Source of the DNA: Candidatus Methylospira mobilis
Lineage (GTDB): Bacteria; Pseudomonadota; Gammaproteobacteria; Methylococcales; Methylococcaceae
Reading direction: 5' to 3'
DNA length: 64,000 bases
Assembly (NCBI RefSeq): GCF_009498235.1
Contig: NZ_CP044205.1
Location: forward strand, 305,716-369,715
Under the pieces are notes generated by a model, which did no database searches, was not told the DNA's origin, and was given only the letters and a program-made list of their open reading frames with translations. Made by a program: the position numbers and the translations under genes. Below are positions 54,706-63,958 of this stretch, one piece after another (the first letter of the stretch is position 1; each line of letters starts with the position of its first letter).

Positions 54706-54975
54706 GTCATTGTTTTTAATATAATTTAACTATGGGAGAGAGGCGGGAGTGAGGGTGTAAAGCGCTTGTTGCCTGCATCAAAGCTTTTGATAACTCAAAC
54801 GCTTTTACCTTCACCCCAGCCCTCTCCCCCACAGGAGAGGGAACTTGTGTGGATACCCATGCCCTCCGGGAGAGGCTGGGTGAGGGAAACCGGGCGTGGC
54901 GCACGCGTTTGCATGATAGGGGGCGACGCTTGCGCCATGACCGGTTAGGCATTTCACTCACTATTGTACGAATCA

Positions 54976-55308
54976 ATGTTTGCACTCAAAACCATCTCGC
55001 TTTTTCTTGTTACCGCAGTTGCGGAAATTATAGGTTGCTACCTTCCCTACCTCTGGCTCACGCAAGGAAAGAGCATATGTCTGCTGATCCCTGCGGGGTT
55101 CAGCCTCGCCGTTTTTGCCTGGCTTTTGTCGCTGCATCCAACAGCGGCGGGGCGTGTTTATGCCGCATATGGCGGCGTGTATATCTTTGTGGCCATTCTT
55201 TGGCTTTGGGCGGTTGACGGCATAAGGCCCACGGCTTGGGATCTGCTTGGCGCATCCGTGGCGCTTACCGGCATGGCTATCATCATGTTTGCGCCGAAAA
55301 ATGCATAA
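54976..55308 (+). CDS. YnfA / UPF0060 family small membrane protein
   Basis: This 110-aa protein has four membrane helices, opens [20 protein letters not shown] and has [14 protein letters not shown] and [20 protein letters not shown], followed by [20 protein letters not shown]. These are the UPF0060 signature blocks. I chose ATG 54976 over the upstream TTG. The family resembles small multidrug-resistance transporters but its substrate is unproven. It follows the MITE-like repeat by about 30 bases. Confidence 0.9.
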   Translation: MFALKTISLFLVTAVAEIIGCYLPYLWLTQGKSICLLIPAGFSLAVFAWLLSLHPTAAGRVYAAYGGVYIFVAILWLWAVDGIRPTAWDLLGASVALTGMAIIMFAPKNA

Positions 55309-55309
55309 T

Positions 55310-55332
55310 AACGCCCTTGCTTTGGGCTTTTC
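55310..55332 (+). terminator. Weak terminator candidate after ynfA-like gene
   Basis: GCCC-TTGCTTT-GGGC is followed by TTTT. The stem is only four pairs, so support is low. Confidence 0.3.
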
Positions 55333-55347
55333 GGTCCGGCGTCCATA

Positions 55348-56280
55348 ATGATGAAATCAGGAGTCCCGCCGATAAAGTCGCAAGGCATAAAAACCAGGCT
55401 GGCGTCCTGGATACGGAGCATGGTTCCGCGCGATTTCAGCGGTACGTGGATAGAGCCGTTCATGGGTACCGGCGTTGTGGCTTTCAATGTCGCGCCGCGG
55501 CGCGCTATTTTATGCGACAGCAACCCCCATCTGGTTAATTTCTATGCCGGTATCGCGTCGGGTGAAATTACGCCCGAATCGGTCAAGGCCTATCTGGTTC
55601 GGGAAGGGGAGGCGCTGTTGTCCAGGGGCGAAGGTCACTATTACTTTGTCAGAGACCGGTTTAACGCGGAGCATGCTCCGCTCGATTTTTTATTCGTAAA
55701 TCGCGCCGGCTTTAACGGCATGATCCGCTTCAATCGCAAGGGCGGTTTCAATATTCCGTTTTGCAGAAAGCCGCAACGCTTTGCGCAAGCCTACATAACG
55801 AAAATTACCAACCAGGTTGGCTGGGTTCGCCAGATTATCAGGGCAGGGGAGTACACTTTCAAATGCCAGGATTTTAGGCGGACCCTGGCGGAGGCGTCTT
55901 CGAGCGATATGGTCTACTGCGATCCGCCCTATATCGACCGGCATGTCGATTATTACAACGGATGGGGAGATGCCGACGAGCGGGCGCTGTTCGACAAGCT
56001 GTCCGGTTTTAACGGGAGATTTATTTTGTCGACCTGGCATCACAACGATTACCGGGAAAACGAGTATGTTCAAAGCCTCTGGTCCAAACATAACGTGCTG
56101 ACGCGAGAACATTTTTATCATGTCGGCGGCAAGGAAAAAAACAGAAACCCTGTTGTTGAGGCCTTGGTTACCAATTTCGTCGCGGTTACGACGGAATATC
56201 TTGATGAAAATGCAGTGCTACGCCAGGAAATTCCGTTGCCGGCCCCGCCTGTTTTCTCAACCGCTTCCATATTAATGTGA
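55348..56280 (+). CDS. D12-class DNA adenine N6-methyltransferase
   Basis: This 310-aa protein has the SAM motif [15 protein letters not shown] (PFMGTG at 37-42) and the catalytic [11 protein letters not shown] (DPPY at 192-195), with [20 protein letters not shown] between, as in Dam/MboIIA-type enzymes. It methylates adenine in double-stranded DNA; the site is unknown. No restriction endonuclease gene is next to it, so it looks like an orphan methylase. Isolation between ynfA-like and nadC genes suggests horizontal arrival, though base composition is not strikingly different. Confidence 0.92.
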   Translation: MMKSGVPPIKSQGIKTRLASWIRSMVPRDFSGTWIEPFMGTGVVAFNVAPRRAILCDSNPHLVNFYAGIASGEITPESVKAYLVREGEALLSRGEGHYYFVRDRFNAEHAPLDFLFVNRAGFNGMIRFNRKGGFNIPFCRKPQRFAQAYITKITNQVGWVRQIIRAGEYTFKCQDFRRTLAEASSSDMVYCDPPYIDRHVDYYNGWGDADERALFDKLSGFNGRFILSTWHHNDYRENEYVQSLWSKHNVLTREHFYHVGGKEKNRNPVVEALVTNFVAVTTEYLDENAVLRQEIPLPAPPVFSTASILM

Positions 56281-56289
56281 TTTACAGAC

Positions 56290-57138
56290 ATGACTGAGCC
56301 ATTTGCAATCCCATCCGGTCTGTCCGGCGAAGTTGCGCGTTTTATCGCTGAAGATGTCGGCAGCGGCGATCTGACGGCGCTGATCATCCCTGAGCATCAG
56401 CAGGCCACGGCCGGCGTAATCACCCGTGAAGAGATGGTTTTATGCGGGCAGGCCTGGTTCGATGCGGTGTTTGCCTGTCTGGACCGGCACATCGTCGTCG
56501 ATTGGCTGGCGCGCGACGGCGAGCAGCTAAAAGCAGGCGCTACCTTATGCCGGTTGAGCGGCAATGCCCGTGCGCTGCTGACCGGCGAGCGCGCCGCGCT
56601 GAATCTGCTGCAAACGCTGTCGGCTACGGCAACGCTGGCGCGGCGTTATGCGCAGGCAGTGGCGGGCTTGAACGTCAAAGTTCTGGATACGCGCAAAACC
56701 CTCCCCGGTCTCAGGCAGGCGCAAAAATACGCGGTGCGTTGCGGCGGCTGCCATAATCATCGCACCGGCTTGTATGACGGTATCCTGATCAAGGAAAACC
56801 ACATTCTTGCCGCCGGCTCCATTGCCCGGGCGCTGGATCAAGCGCGCGCGCTGAACAGCGGCGCGCCGATAGAAATCGAAGTCGAAACGCTGGACGAACT
56901 GGATCAGGCGCTGGCCGCCAACGCCGAGCGCGTGCTGCTGGATAACTTCAGTCTGGAGCAACTTAATACGGCGGTAACGCGTAACGCCAGACGCGCGCAG
57001 CTGGAAGTTTCCGGCAATGTCGGACTGGAAAATATACGCGGCATCGCCGAAACCGGCGTGGATTTCATTTCTATCGGCGCATTGACCAAGAATGTGCAAG
57101 CCATTGATCTGTCGATGCGGATTAATCTGGATTCGTAA
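56290..57138 (+). CDS. nadC: Nicotinate-nucleotide pyrophosphorylase (carboxylating)
   Basis: This 282-aa protein has EDVGSGDLTALIIPEHQQAT, GERAALNLLQTLSATATLAR, the PRPP/quinolinate-binding TRKTLPGLRQAQKYAVRCGG and CHNHRTGLYDGILIKENHIL, with EVSGNVGLENIRGIAETGVD at the end. These are NadC motifs in order. It makes nicotinate mononucleotide from quinolinate and PRPP in de novo NAD synthesis. Length is normal. Confidence 0.96.
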   Translation: MTEPFAIPSGLSGEVARFIAEDVGSGDLTALIIPEHQQATAGVITREEMVLCGQAWFDAVFACLDRHIVVDWLARDGEQLKAGATLCRLSGNARALLTGERAALNLLQTLSATATLARRYAQAVAGLNVKVLDTRKTLPGLRQAQKYAVRCGGCHNHRTGLYDGILIKENHILAAGSIARALDQARALNSGAPIEIEVETLDELDQALAANAERVLLDNFSLEQLNTAVTRNARRAQLEVSGNVGLENIRGIAETGVDFISIGALTKNVQAIDLSMRINLDS

Positions 57139-57162
57139 CTATTTTTTCGTAACTATTTTATA

Positions 57163-57215
57163 GGAGCCGGCTTTAGCCCGCGAAAGCGGACCGCTTGCGA
57201 GCTAAAGCCAGCTCC
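57163..57215. repeat. REP-like hairpin after nadC
   Basis: GGAGCCGGCTTTAGC (57163-57177) and GCTAAAGCCAGCTCC (57201-57215) are inverted with one mismatch, and the middle (CGAAAGCGGACCGCTTGCG) is itself partly palindromic. No T tract follows. It lies between the convergent nadC and regulator genes. Confidence 0.6.
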
Positions 57216-57249
57216 CAAAGAGATAGGCAGCGGTAATTGAATGGTTATC

Positions 57250-58668
57250 TCAATCGTCCGCCCGATTATTCGGTATATCGATGCCATACTTGCGTATGCG
57301 GTAGCGCAAGGTCTCGCGCGTGGCGCCCAATGCGCGGGCCGTGGCGACGACATTATGTCCAGAGCGTTCCAGCGCCGTTTCTATGATATACCGGTCCATG
57401 TCTTCCAGGTTCATGCTGCCGTCCAGCGGGATGCTCAGCGATTCGAGTCCGTTCGCAGTGTCGGCGGTCTGTTTTATCCTGGTTTCGCCGCCGGCAACGC
57501 CGGGCAGTTGCAGCCATTGCGATGGAAAAACCTGGGTATCGGCAAACAGTACGCTGCGTTCCACCAGGTTGCGTAGTTCCCTGACGTTTCCGGGCCAGTT
57601 ATAGGCGAGCAGCTTTTTCCAGACCTCGTCCGGGACAAAGCGAACCTGACGTCCCGATTTGGCGTTGAATTCGGCGATGAACAGCGGGACCAGGTCGTAC
57701 AGGTCGTTGATCGAGTCCCGCATTGGGGGCAGCGACAAGCGGAATACGCTGAGCCGGTGATACAAATCGGCGCGGAAACTGCCGTCCTTGCTCATGGCTT
57801 CCAGGTCGCGGTTGCTGGCGGCGACGATTTGCACGTCGACGCTGATTTCCTTCTCGCTTCCCAGCCGGCGGATTTTACGGTCTTCTATGGCTTTGAGCAG
57901 TTTGGCCTGCAGATCAAGCGGCATTTCGCCGATTTCATCGAGAAAAATGGTGCCGCCGTCGGCTTGCTCCAGCAGTCCGCGATGGCGAGATCCCGCGCCG
58001 GTAAATGCGCCGGCTTCATGACCGAAAACCTCCGATTCCAGCAGTTCGCGCGGCAGAGCGGCGCAGTTCAGTTCTATGAAAGGCTGTTGCGCGCGGGAAC
58101 CTGAGTAATGCAGGATACGCGTAACCAGACCCTTGCCTGTGCCGGTTTCGCCATCGACAATCAGGGCGCTGAACGGAACTCGCGTCAGTTTTTCCAGCAT
58201 CGCGCGCACGCTCTGAGCCGCCGGGCTTTTGCCTACGTAGGCTTCCGGGCTGTAGCGTTTATGCCGTTTTTGCGTGTGTTCCAGCAACCGGCGTTGCGCA
58301 TGGGCGCTACGCGCCGCGCTGGCGATGACCAGGTCGAGCCTATCCAGTTCGCACGGTTTCTCCAGAAAATCGTAAGCGCCTAATCGCAACGCGCGCACTG
58401 AATCGGGAACGCTGCCCATCCCGGTAAGCAGTATCCATTCCTGGCAGGTGTTGCTCTGCCGAATCTCTTCCAGCAAGTCCAGCGCATTGCCATCCGGCAA
58501 ATGCATGTCGCTGAGTATCAGCAGCGGATCGAAATCCTTGCCGGAAAGTACTTCACGGGCATTGTGCAGGCTGGTTGCCCATTCCACCTCCCAGCCTTCC
58601 TTGCGATAGTGACGCTGTATTTCCGCGCCGAGCAGCATTTCATCTTCGATTACCAGGAGTGTATTCAT
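57250..58668 (-). CDS. NtrC-family sigma-54 response regulator
   Basis: This 472-aa protein has three parts. The receiver opens [16 protein letters not shown] with phosphoacceptor Asp54 in [13 protein letters not shown]. The AAA+ activator domain has Walker [15 protein letters not shown], the sigma-54 contact loop [15 protein letters not shown] and [20 protein letters not shown]. The Fis-type helix-turn-helix is at the end ([20 protein letters not shown]). It activates sigma-54 promoters when phosphorylated by the kinase encoded just upstream (4-base overlap). The sulP promoter at 61813 is a likely target. Confidence 0.95.
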   Translation of the reverse strand: MNTLLVIEDEMLLGAEIQRHYRKEGWEVEWATSLHNAREVLSGKDFDPLLILSDMHLPDGNALDLLEEIRQSNTCQEWILLTGMGSVPDSVRALRLGAYDFLEKPCELDRLDLVIASAARSAHAQRRLLEHTQKRHKRYSPEAYVGKSPAAQSVRAMLEKLTRVPFSALIVDGETGTGKGLVTRILHYSGSRAQQPFIELNCAALPRELLESEVFGHEAGAFTGAGSRHRGLLEQADGGTIFLDEIGEMPLDLQAKLLKAIEDRKIRRLGSEKEISVDVQIVAASNRDLEAMSKDGSFRADLYHRLSVFRLSLPPMRDSINDLYDLVPLFIAEFNAKSGRQVRFVPDEVWKKLLAYNWPGNVRELRNLVERSVLFADTQVFPSQWLQLPGVAGGETRIKQTADTANGLESLSIPLDGSMNLEDMDRYIIETALERSGHNVVATARALGATRETLRYRIRKYGIDIPNNRADD

Positions 58669-60122
58669 GTCTGTTTATTGCGGTCAGCAAGGGTCAAACT
58701 CACGCGGGCGCCGCCTTTGCTACGATTCGCTATTTCGATCTGACCGTTCATGTCGTGTACGAAGCGTTGAACAACCGCCAGCCCCAGACCGGTGCCGCCT
58801 GCGCGCCCGGTGTTGAATGTGCGTATGCCGGTTTCCAGCATGCTGGCGGGAAAGCCGGTTCCATTATCTTCTACGGTAATGATTAATCCGTTTGCTGTTT
58901 TTTGCGCTTTTATGATAATAAAGCCCGCCTTCTCGCCCAATGATTGCGCCGAATTCAGCATCAGATTAAGCAGCGCCTGTCTGAGATTGGATTCCGGCGC
59001 CCAGCAGCTTATGTCCGGCGCGATATCCATTTGCAGGGAAATTTGTTCCGGTATCTGATAGCGTGTCAACGTTACCAGCTCTTTAACTACGCCGGCGAGA
59101 TTGATTTCCCTGGCAGGCGGCGGTGTTTGCCTGCTTTGGTCGAGCAGGCTGTTGAGCAGGCGCGCCATGCGTTTCAATTCGGATCCGACCAGGTCGAGAC
59201 GTTCCGCCTGATCCGGATCTTTTACTTCGCCGCGAAGGTTGGCGCAAGCCATTTGTATGCCGGCCAGCGGGTTGCGCAGTTCATGCGCCAGGGATGCAGC
59301 CAGTTCGCCTACCGCTGCGAGGCGTTCGGCTTGAGCAAGACTGTATTGCTGTTCCAGCAGCGCATGGGTAGCCGCGCGTACTTCTTCCTCAAGCGATTTT
59401 GCGTGGGAGCGTTTGGCTTCTTCCAGCATTTCCAGGTGGGAAATCATGACATTGTAGCTGTTGAAAACCGGCAGCAGCAGTGGATCGAGATGGCTGGTGT
59501 CGATGGGAACGAAATCTTCCTGCGCCAGATTCAGCAGCAGATGTTTAAGATCCTGCAACGGTGCAAGTATGCGGCTCCGCAGGAAAAACCAGGTAAGCAT
59601 CAGGATCGAGACCAGTACCCCGGTTGCCAGTTCGAGTTCGGTCAGCGTATCGCGGCTGATACTTTCCAGTACGGTTTCGCGCTGTTCGGTTTCGCTGTCC
59701 TGCACCAGATGCATGATGCGCAGCGCCTCCAGCAGATCCTGCCGTCCCAGTTTTATCGGTTTGCTCTGGCTTTCGAACAGGGCCGCTTGTACGCGTTTCA
59801 GTCGCTCCGGCGTTTCCGGGGCCAGATGATTTTCGCTGCGTTGCAGTTCGTCGATTTTGGGGTTGATTTCGTATTGCCTGCTTTCTGGCAGGTCGAGGCC
59901 CGATAGCGAATCCATCAGTGCTTTTTGCAGGTTTAGCCCGACATTTTGTACCTGGTGGGAATAGCTGACATAGCCTTGAATCTGGTCGAAGCGTATCAGG
60001 TTACGCCAGATGGTGCCGCCGAGGATGGCTAAAACCGAGAGTACCAATACCAGCAGCAACAGGCCCCGCGCTTGCGCGGGGCGATCCAGTGTTGCCGTTA
60101 TACTGGGTTTTGATTTGAGCAT
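58665..60122 (-). CDS. Membrane sensor histidine kinase
   Basis: This 485-aa protein has a first membrane helix near residues 20-40 (LLLLVLVLSVLAILGGTIWR), a periplasmic region of about 125 residues and a second helix near 165-188. A linker follows, then the phosphoacceptor helix LAASLAHELRNPLAG and the ATPase blocks LLNLMLNSAQ, VEDNGTGFP and GGTGLGLAVVQ. It is the cognate partner of the NtrC-type regulator. The sensed signal is unknown; linkage to sulP suggests an anion or carbonate cue. It lies 11 bases after sulP in the same operon. Confidence 0.93.
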   Translation of the reverse strand: MLKSKPSITATLDRPAQARGLLLLVLVLSVLAILGGTIWRNLIRFDQIQGYVSYSHQVQNVGLNLQKALMDSLSGLDLPESRQYEINPKIDELQRSENHLAPETPERLKRVQAALFESQSKPIKLGRQDLLEALRIMHLVQDSETEQRETVLESISRDTLTELELATGVLVSILMLTWFFLRSRILAPLQDLKHLLLNLAQEDFVPIDTSHLDPLLLPVFNSYNVMISHLEMLEEAKRSHAKSLEEEVRAATHALLEQQYSLAQAERLAAVGELAASLAHELRNPLAGIQMACANLRGEVKDPDQAERLDLVGSELKRMARLLNSLLDQSRQTPPPAREINLAGVVKELVTLTRYQIPEQISLQMDIAPDISCWAPESNLRQALLNLMLNSAQSLGEKAGFIIIKAQKTANGLIITVEDNGTGFPASMLETGIRTFNTGRAGGTGLGLAVVQRFVHDMNGQIEIANRSKGGARVSLTLADRNKQT

Positions 60123-60133
60123 GGTCTCCGTTT

Positions 60134-61771
60134 TCAGTCCGTAGCCCGTCTTTTTAATGTTCTGGCCGCCAGGTGATGTTCGGACGTTGCGCTGTGGCGG
60201 TGTAATCCCTGGGTGGTACAGCTGCCGCCGCGACGTTCATAGTCTTCGGAATAGTCGTGAATGAACTCCATTACCGTGTGATCGACGCTGCTGGCCGATG
60301 AAAAGTCGAAGATCAGTTTTTTGCCGTCCGGGAGCCTTGCCAGTCCGCTTTTAAGAGCGAGATAGTTGGCGAAAAAGGCCGCGCCGTTGATATGAATGAT
60401 ATAGGTATCTTCATCGGTCTGTTCGATCCTGAAGTATAGCCGAAACGCATCGTGCCAGTTCAGACTGCGAACCACATGTATCAGTAATTCCGTGGCCATG
60501 CCTATAGCGACGCCGATCAGCAGGTCGGTTGCCAATACGCCGATAATGGTGGTGACGAATATCAGCAATTGTTCGTAGCCGATTGCCAGCGTTTTGATGA
60601 ATGTGTGCGGCGATGCAAGCCGGTACCCGGTGAAAACCAGCAAAGCGGCAAGCGACGCCAGCGGGATTTCATGTATCAGGCCGGGAACCAGGCCGACAAA
60701 CAATAGCAGGAACAAGCCGTGAAAAAAGTTGGCCCAGCTGGTTTTGGCATTATTGTCTATGTTTGCGGAACTGCGAACAATTTCGGCTATCATCGGCAAT
60801 CCTCCCACCAGGCCGGATAGGGTATTGCCTATGCCGACCGCGGTCAGATCCTTGTTGAGGTCGGAATAGCGCTTGTAAGGATCTAGCTTGTCGACGGCTG
60901 CCGCGCTTAACAGGCTTTCCAGGCTGCCGACCAGGCAAATAGTGACGACTTGCACCCAGAATGCGGTTTCGCTTATTTTGGAAAAATCGGGGAAATAGAA
61001 ACCGGCCATAAAATTGTCAGGGATGGCGACCAGAAATTTAGGTCCGAGGGCGATGTCGTTATAAACGATATGTTCATGATCGAGGTCGAAGTATTGTCCC
61101 AGGATAATGCCGAGGATGACGACGACAATGGGCGCGGGAATCATTTTCAGGTAACGGTTGCTGGTTATGTTCCACAGTACCAGAATAAGCAGTCCTGCTC
61201 CGCCTATTAAGGCAATATCAGGATTCAGGTGGATGATGCTGTTGGGGATAGCCGCGATGGTTCCTATCAGGCTGCCTGCGTCGGGTTTGACGCCCAGCAT
61301 GACATGTATCTGCTTGCCCATGATGATGATGCCGATCGCCGCCAGCATGCCGTGGACGACGCCTGACGGAAAAAAGGCGCTCAGTCTTCCCGCCTTGAGC
61401 AAGCCCATCGCTGTCTGGATCAGGCTGGCGATGACTATGGCTGCCAGCGTGTACTTGTAGCCGGCCATGGCGTCGCCTTTGCCGAGTTCCTGCACGGAAT
61501 CAAGGATGACGACGATAAGCCCCGCAGCCGGGCCGTTGATGGTGACATAGGAACCGCTGAGCCGGGAAACCACCAGACCGCCTATGATCGCGGTGATAAT
61601 GCCGGCCATGGGAGGAAAGCCCGAGGCCATTGCTATCCCCAGGCACAGCGGCAGGGCAATCAGAAATACCAGAAAACCGGATATCAAATCGCTTTTCCAG
61701 TTTTGGATCAGGCCGGGTATGCCGGTCAGCGGTGGCGTGTTCAAAGCGGCGGGTTGAGGTGTGTGGCTCAT
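60134..61771 (-). CDS. SulP-family anion transporter with STAS domain
   Basis: This 545-aa protein begins with DLISGFLVFLIALPLCLGIAMASG, the SulP entry. GLVVSRLSGSYVTINGPAAG, GSLESLLSAAAVDKLDPYKR and GLVGGLPMIAEIVRSSANID follow. The C-terminal STAS domain (GAAFFANYLALKSGLARLPD; DFSSASSVDHTVMEFI) lacks a clear extra domain. SulP proteins move bicarbonate, sulfate or related anions, and the substrate here is not settled. A sigma-54 promoter match lies about 42 bases upstream of the ATG, and the downstream two-component pair suggests dedicated control. Confidence 0.92.
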   Translation of the reverse strand: MSHTPQPAALNTPPLTGIPGLIQNWKSDLISGFLVFLIALPLCLGIAMASGFPPMAGIITAIIGGLVVSRLSGSYVTINGPAAGLIVVILDSVQELGKGDAMAGYKYTLAAIVIASLIQTAMGLLKAGRLSAFFPSGVVHGMLAAIGIIIMGKQIHVMLGVKPDAGSLIGTIAAIPNSIIHLNPDIALIGGAGLLILVLWNITSNRYLKMIPAPIVVVILGIILGQYFDLDHEHIVYNDIALGPKFLVAIPDNFMAGFYFPDFSKISETAFWVQVVTICLVGSLESLLSAAAVDKLDPYKRYSDLNKDLTAVGIGNTLSGLVGGLPMIAEIVRSSANIDNNAKTSWANFFHGLFLLLFVGLVPGLIHEIPLASLAALLVFTGYRLASPHTFIKTLAIGYEQLLIFVTTIIGVLATDLLIGVAIGMATELLIHVVRSLNWHDAFRLYFRIEQTDEDTYIIHINGAAFFANYLALKSGLARLPDGKKLIFDFSSASSVDHTVMEFIHDYSEDYERRGGSCTTQGLHRHSATSEHHLAARTLKRRATD

Positions 61772-62070
61772 GTTATTTTTTCCTGGTGTCGGTTTGGCGC
61801 TTGTAAAGAGAAAGCACTATTTGCGCCAGAGTTCATTCGGCAGATGCTGCAGGTATGGGTATACGGCAGCTGCGGCATTTTTGTCAGCTTTCAAGTTTAA
61901 ACGATTGCATGCGTTTTTATAGCCGGCGCTATTACTGCAGGCGCGGCGCGATATCGAGTTCTCGCAATATGACGTTAACTGCCGGTCCAGTATCAAAGAG
62001 ATCGGTATTGTCGTTTTTAATCCGGATGATTGCCTGCTCTGGTGGTTTTTGCGCATTCCGGTGGGTGAAT
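61772..62070. other. 299-bp control region upstream of sulP
   Basis: It contains the sigma-54 promoter at 61813-61829 and, further out, AAACG-N8-CGTTT (61899-61916), a possible activator site. Short frames inside have no family character. Confidence 0.5.
61813..61829 (-). promoter_or_regulatory. Sigma-54 -24/-12 promoter of the sulP-kinase-regulator operon
   Basis: On the minus strand the bases CTGGCGCAAATAGTGCT carry GG and GC exactly 10 bases apart and agree with most positions of CTGGCACG-N4-TTGCA. The predicted start would be about 10 bases downstream, leaving a leader of roughly 30 bases before the sulP ATG at 61771. The regulator encoded in the same operon is of the sigma-54 activating type. 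Confidence 0.65.
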
Positions 62071-62586
62071 TCAACCACGGGTCGTTTCCACCCGGGCGCG
62101 CCATGACCAGGCCGAAGGCATAAACAGCAGCGCAGCCCACGCTAACGGATCCAGCATGACATTCCACAGGTTGTCGCTTTCCAGTATACCGGCCCGGCGC
62201 ATTGCCAGCCCCAGCAGCCAGGCCAGTATCAACGGTCGATGTTGCGCCCGCCAGGCAAGCGCCAAGCCCAGGCCCAGCCAGAAAAGTAAAGCGCGCGGCG
62301 CGTCGCCTGCCGCGTAAAAATCGGTGGAGATAAATCCCAGCGTCGAGGCGTACAGCAGCCCTCCGCCGATCCAGAACCACAAGGCCAATGGCAGAGTAAC
62401 GGGGAGACGCCGGCGTAATCCCGCTAAGAGTCCCAGGCTTGCGAGGCTGGGCGCGCTCAGTATGCCCAGCAGCCATGGAGAGCCGAAAATGACGGCAATG
62501 CCCAAGCCTTGCAGCCAGTAGTTTTTGCGACGGCCTGCATGGACCATAAGCATTCCGGCCAATATCCAGAGCAATAAACCGGTCAT
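62071..62586 (-). CDS. Small polytopic membrane protein, unknown
   Basis: This 171-aa protein has five or so hydrophobic segments (TGLLLWILAGMLMVHAG near the start, LPLALWFWIGGGLLYASTLG in the middle, LDPLAWAALLFMPSAWSW at the end). It contains Arg/Trp-rich turns and no motif I recognise. It overlaps the upstream sialidase-like gene by 4 bases, so the two are translated together and probably work together at the membrane. Confidence 0.7.
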   Translation of the reverse strand: MTGLLLWILAGMLMVHAGRRKNYWLQGLGIAVIFGSPWLLGILSAPSLASLGLLAGLRRRLPVTLPLALWFWIGGGLLYASTLGFISTDFYAAGDAPRALLFWLGLGLALAWRAQHRPLILAWLLGLAMRRAGILESDNLWNVMLDPLAWAALLFMPSAWSWRARVETTRG

Positions 62587-63716
62587 TTCACCCCCTCATC
62601 CAGCCAGGCTGTGTTAAAACGCAGATGACGGATTTCCTTACGCTGCCAGGTGTAGACCAGGTCGGTGATGTTGTGCTGCGTAACCAGACAGGGATAAGAA
62701 AACTCGCCGCTGCTTTCATTTTCCAGTACGCGCAATGTTTTCCAGTGTCGCCCATCCGTGGAAACGGCAAGAGCAAGCTGACCTCGTCCTTGACTGGTCG
62801 GATTGAGCGCCAGCAAAAAGCGCCCATCCGCCAGCCGGGTCAGTGCGACGGAAGCATCCGGGTTGGGAACTTCCAGCGTTTCCGGCTGGCTCCAGCGCAG
62901 GCCGCCGTCGTGCGTTTCCTGATACAGCAATTGCCCGGCGGCGCTGTTGCGGAGCAAGGCAAAGGCTGAAACAGGGTTGATTGCCTCCAGCGCGGGCTGC
63001 AGGTTTTCTCCTGCCGTATTCATGCGGATTTTTCTGAGCAATCGGTTGCCCGCATCGAACTGAAGCAGTTCGCTGTTTTTTCGCGCCAACTCGTGATATA
63101 CCGGCAGCAGGTATCCGCCGTCGGACAGAGGAGCTGCCTGCGTTCGCACCAGAGTGGAAATATTGAGAAAAGGGCTGGTGACCAGTTTTTTTGCCGGCTG
63201 CCAGTGAAATCCTCCATCCTGCGATTGCATGCGGTTCAGGCTGCTGAGCGACCAGCCGCCCAGAGACACGCTGACGTAATAGAGATTGATGGTTCCTTGC
63301 CGATCCACTACGGCGACCGGATTGCCCAGTTTTTTGATATAGCGCAATTCATCCCGAGCGGTTTGACCGGGCGTAGTCAGTTGTTCCGGCGAACTCCATT
63401 GGCCGGTTTGCGCGCTGTTACGCGCGTACCAGATAGCGACGTCGCCCGCGCCTTCCCGGCTGCCGGCAAACCAGAAGGCCAGCATTGTTCCGTCTCCCAG
63501 TCTGGCCAGTGTGGCGCTGTGCGCGGATGCCGCAGGCGCTGTCAGGCGGTGTGTTTGTATAAACGCGGCTGCGTCAGGCGCCGTTGGCTGAGCGGAGGTG
63601 GCGGCAGGCAACTCGAATTGCGGAGGTTCGGGTTGTGGTGTGGCGTTTACCGCAAGCAGCGCGATGCCCGCCAGTGCAAATAGCGCTGATTCCAGGGAAA
63701 AATCGGTAAGTTTCAT
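62583..63716 (-). CDS. Sialidase-like (BNR/Asp-box) beta-propeller protein
   Basis: This 377-aa protein has an N-terminal hydrophobic anchor or signal at residues ~10-25, then a linker rich in Pro and Ala. A beta-propeller follows with Asp-box motifs SQDGGFHW, THDGGLRW and STDGRHW, and ARLGDGTMLAFWFAGSREGA near the start. This resembles exo-alpha-sialidase family proteins, but I did not find the full arginine triad, so glycan binding or a different glycosidase activity is possible. It is likely periplasmic. It is the first gene of a two-gene unit with the membrane protein at 62071. Confidence 0.8.
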   Translation of the reverse strand: MKLTDFSLESALFALAGIALLAVNATPQPEPPQFELPAATSAQPTAPDAAAFIQTHRLTAPAASAHSATLARLGDGTMLAFWFAGSREGAGDVAIWYARNSAQTGQWSSPEQLTTPGQTARDELRYIKKLGNPVAVVDRQGTINLYYVSVSLGGWSLSSLNRMQSQDGGFHWQPAKKLVTSPFLNISTLVRTQAAPLSDGGYLLPVYHELARKNSELLQFDAGNRLLRKIRMNTAGENLQPALEAINPVSAFALLRNSAAGQLLYQETHDGGLRWSQPETLEVPNPDASVALTRLADGRFLLALNPTSQGRGQLALAVSTDGRHWKTLRVLENESSGEFSYPCLVTQHNITDLVYTWQRKEIRHLRFNTAWLDEGVK

Positions 63717-63958
63717 TCCAGGGTTACGGTCGGTATTTTGGTGCGAACTTGAGCCAGATCAACGTGCCGATGGAGCAAATAGCGGATACTGCTGCTTGTC
63801 TTACCTGAAGCGGGACGAATTTTCATGGCGCGTGCGATTCAATGAATAAAAAGCAAAATATGCTGATCTGTGCCGTTAAAGTGTACACTATTACGTTTTA
63901 TGCGCACGCGTCAGCAGACAAGAGCGTAGCGGGCGCCGCGATTTGGATGTGATGTTGC

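Noticed and set aside
58944..59906. 320-aa plus-strand frame
   Set aside because: It is antisense to the histidine kinase gene, with Gln/Arg-rich shadow composition.
61817..62476. 219-aa minus-strand frame overlapping the sulP control region
   Set aside because: It overlaps the better supported membrane-protein frame at 62071-62586 and has no recognisable domain; its end covers the sigma-54 site.
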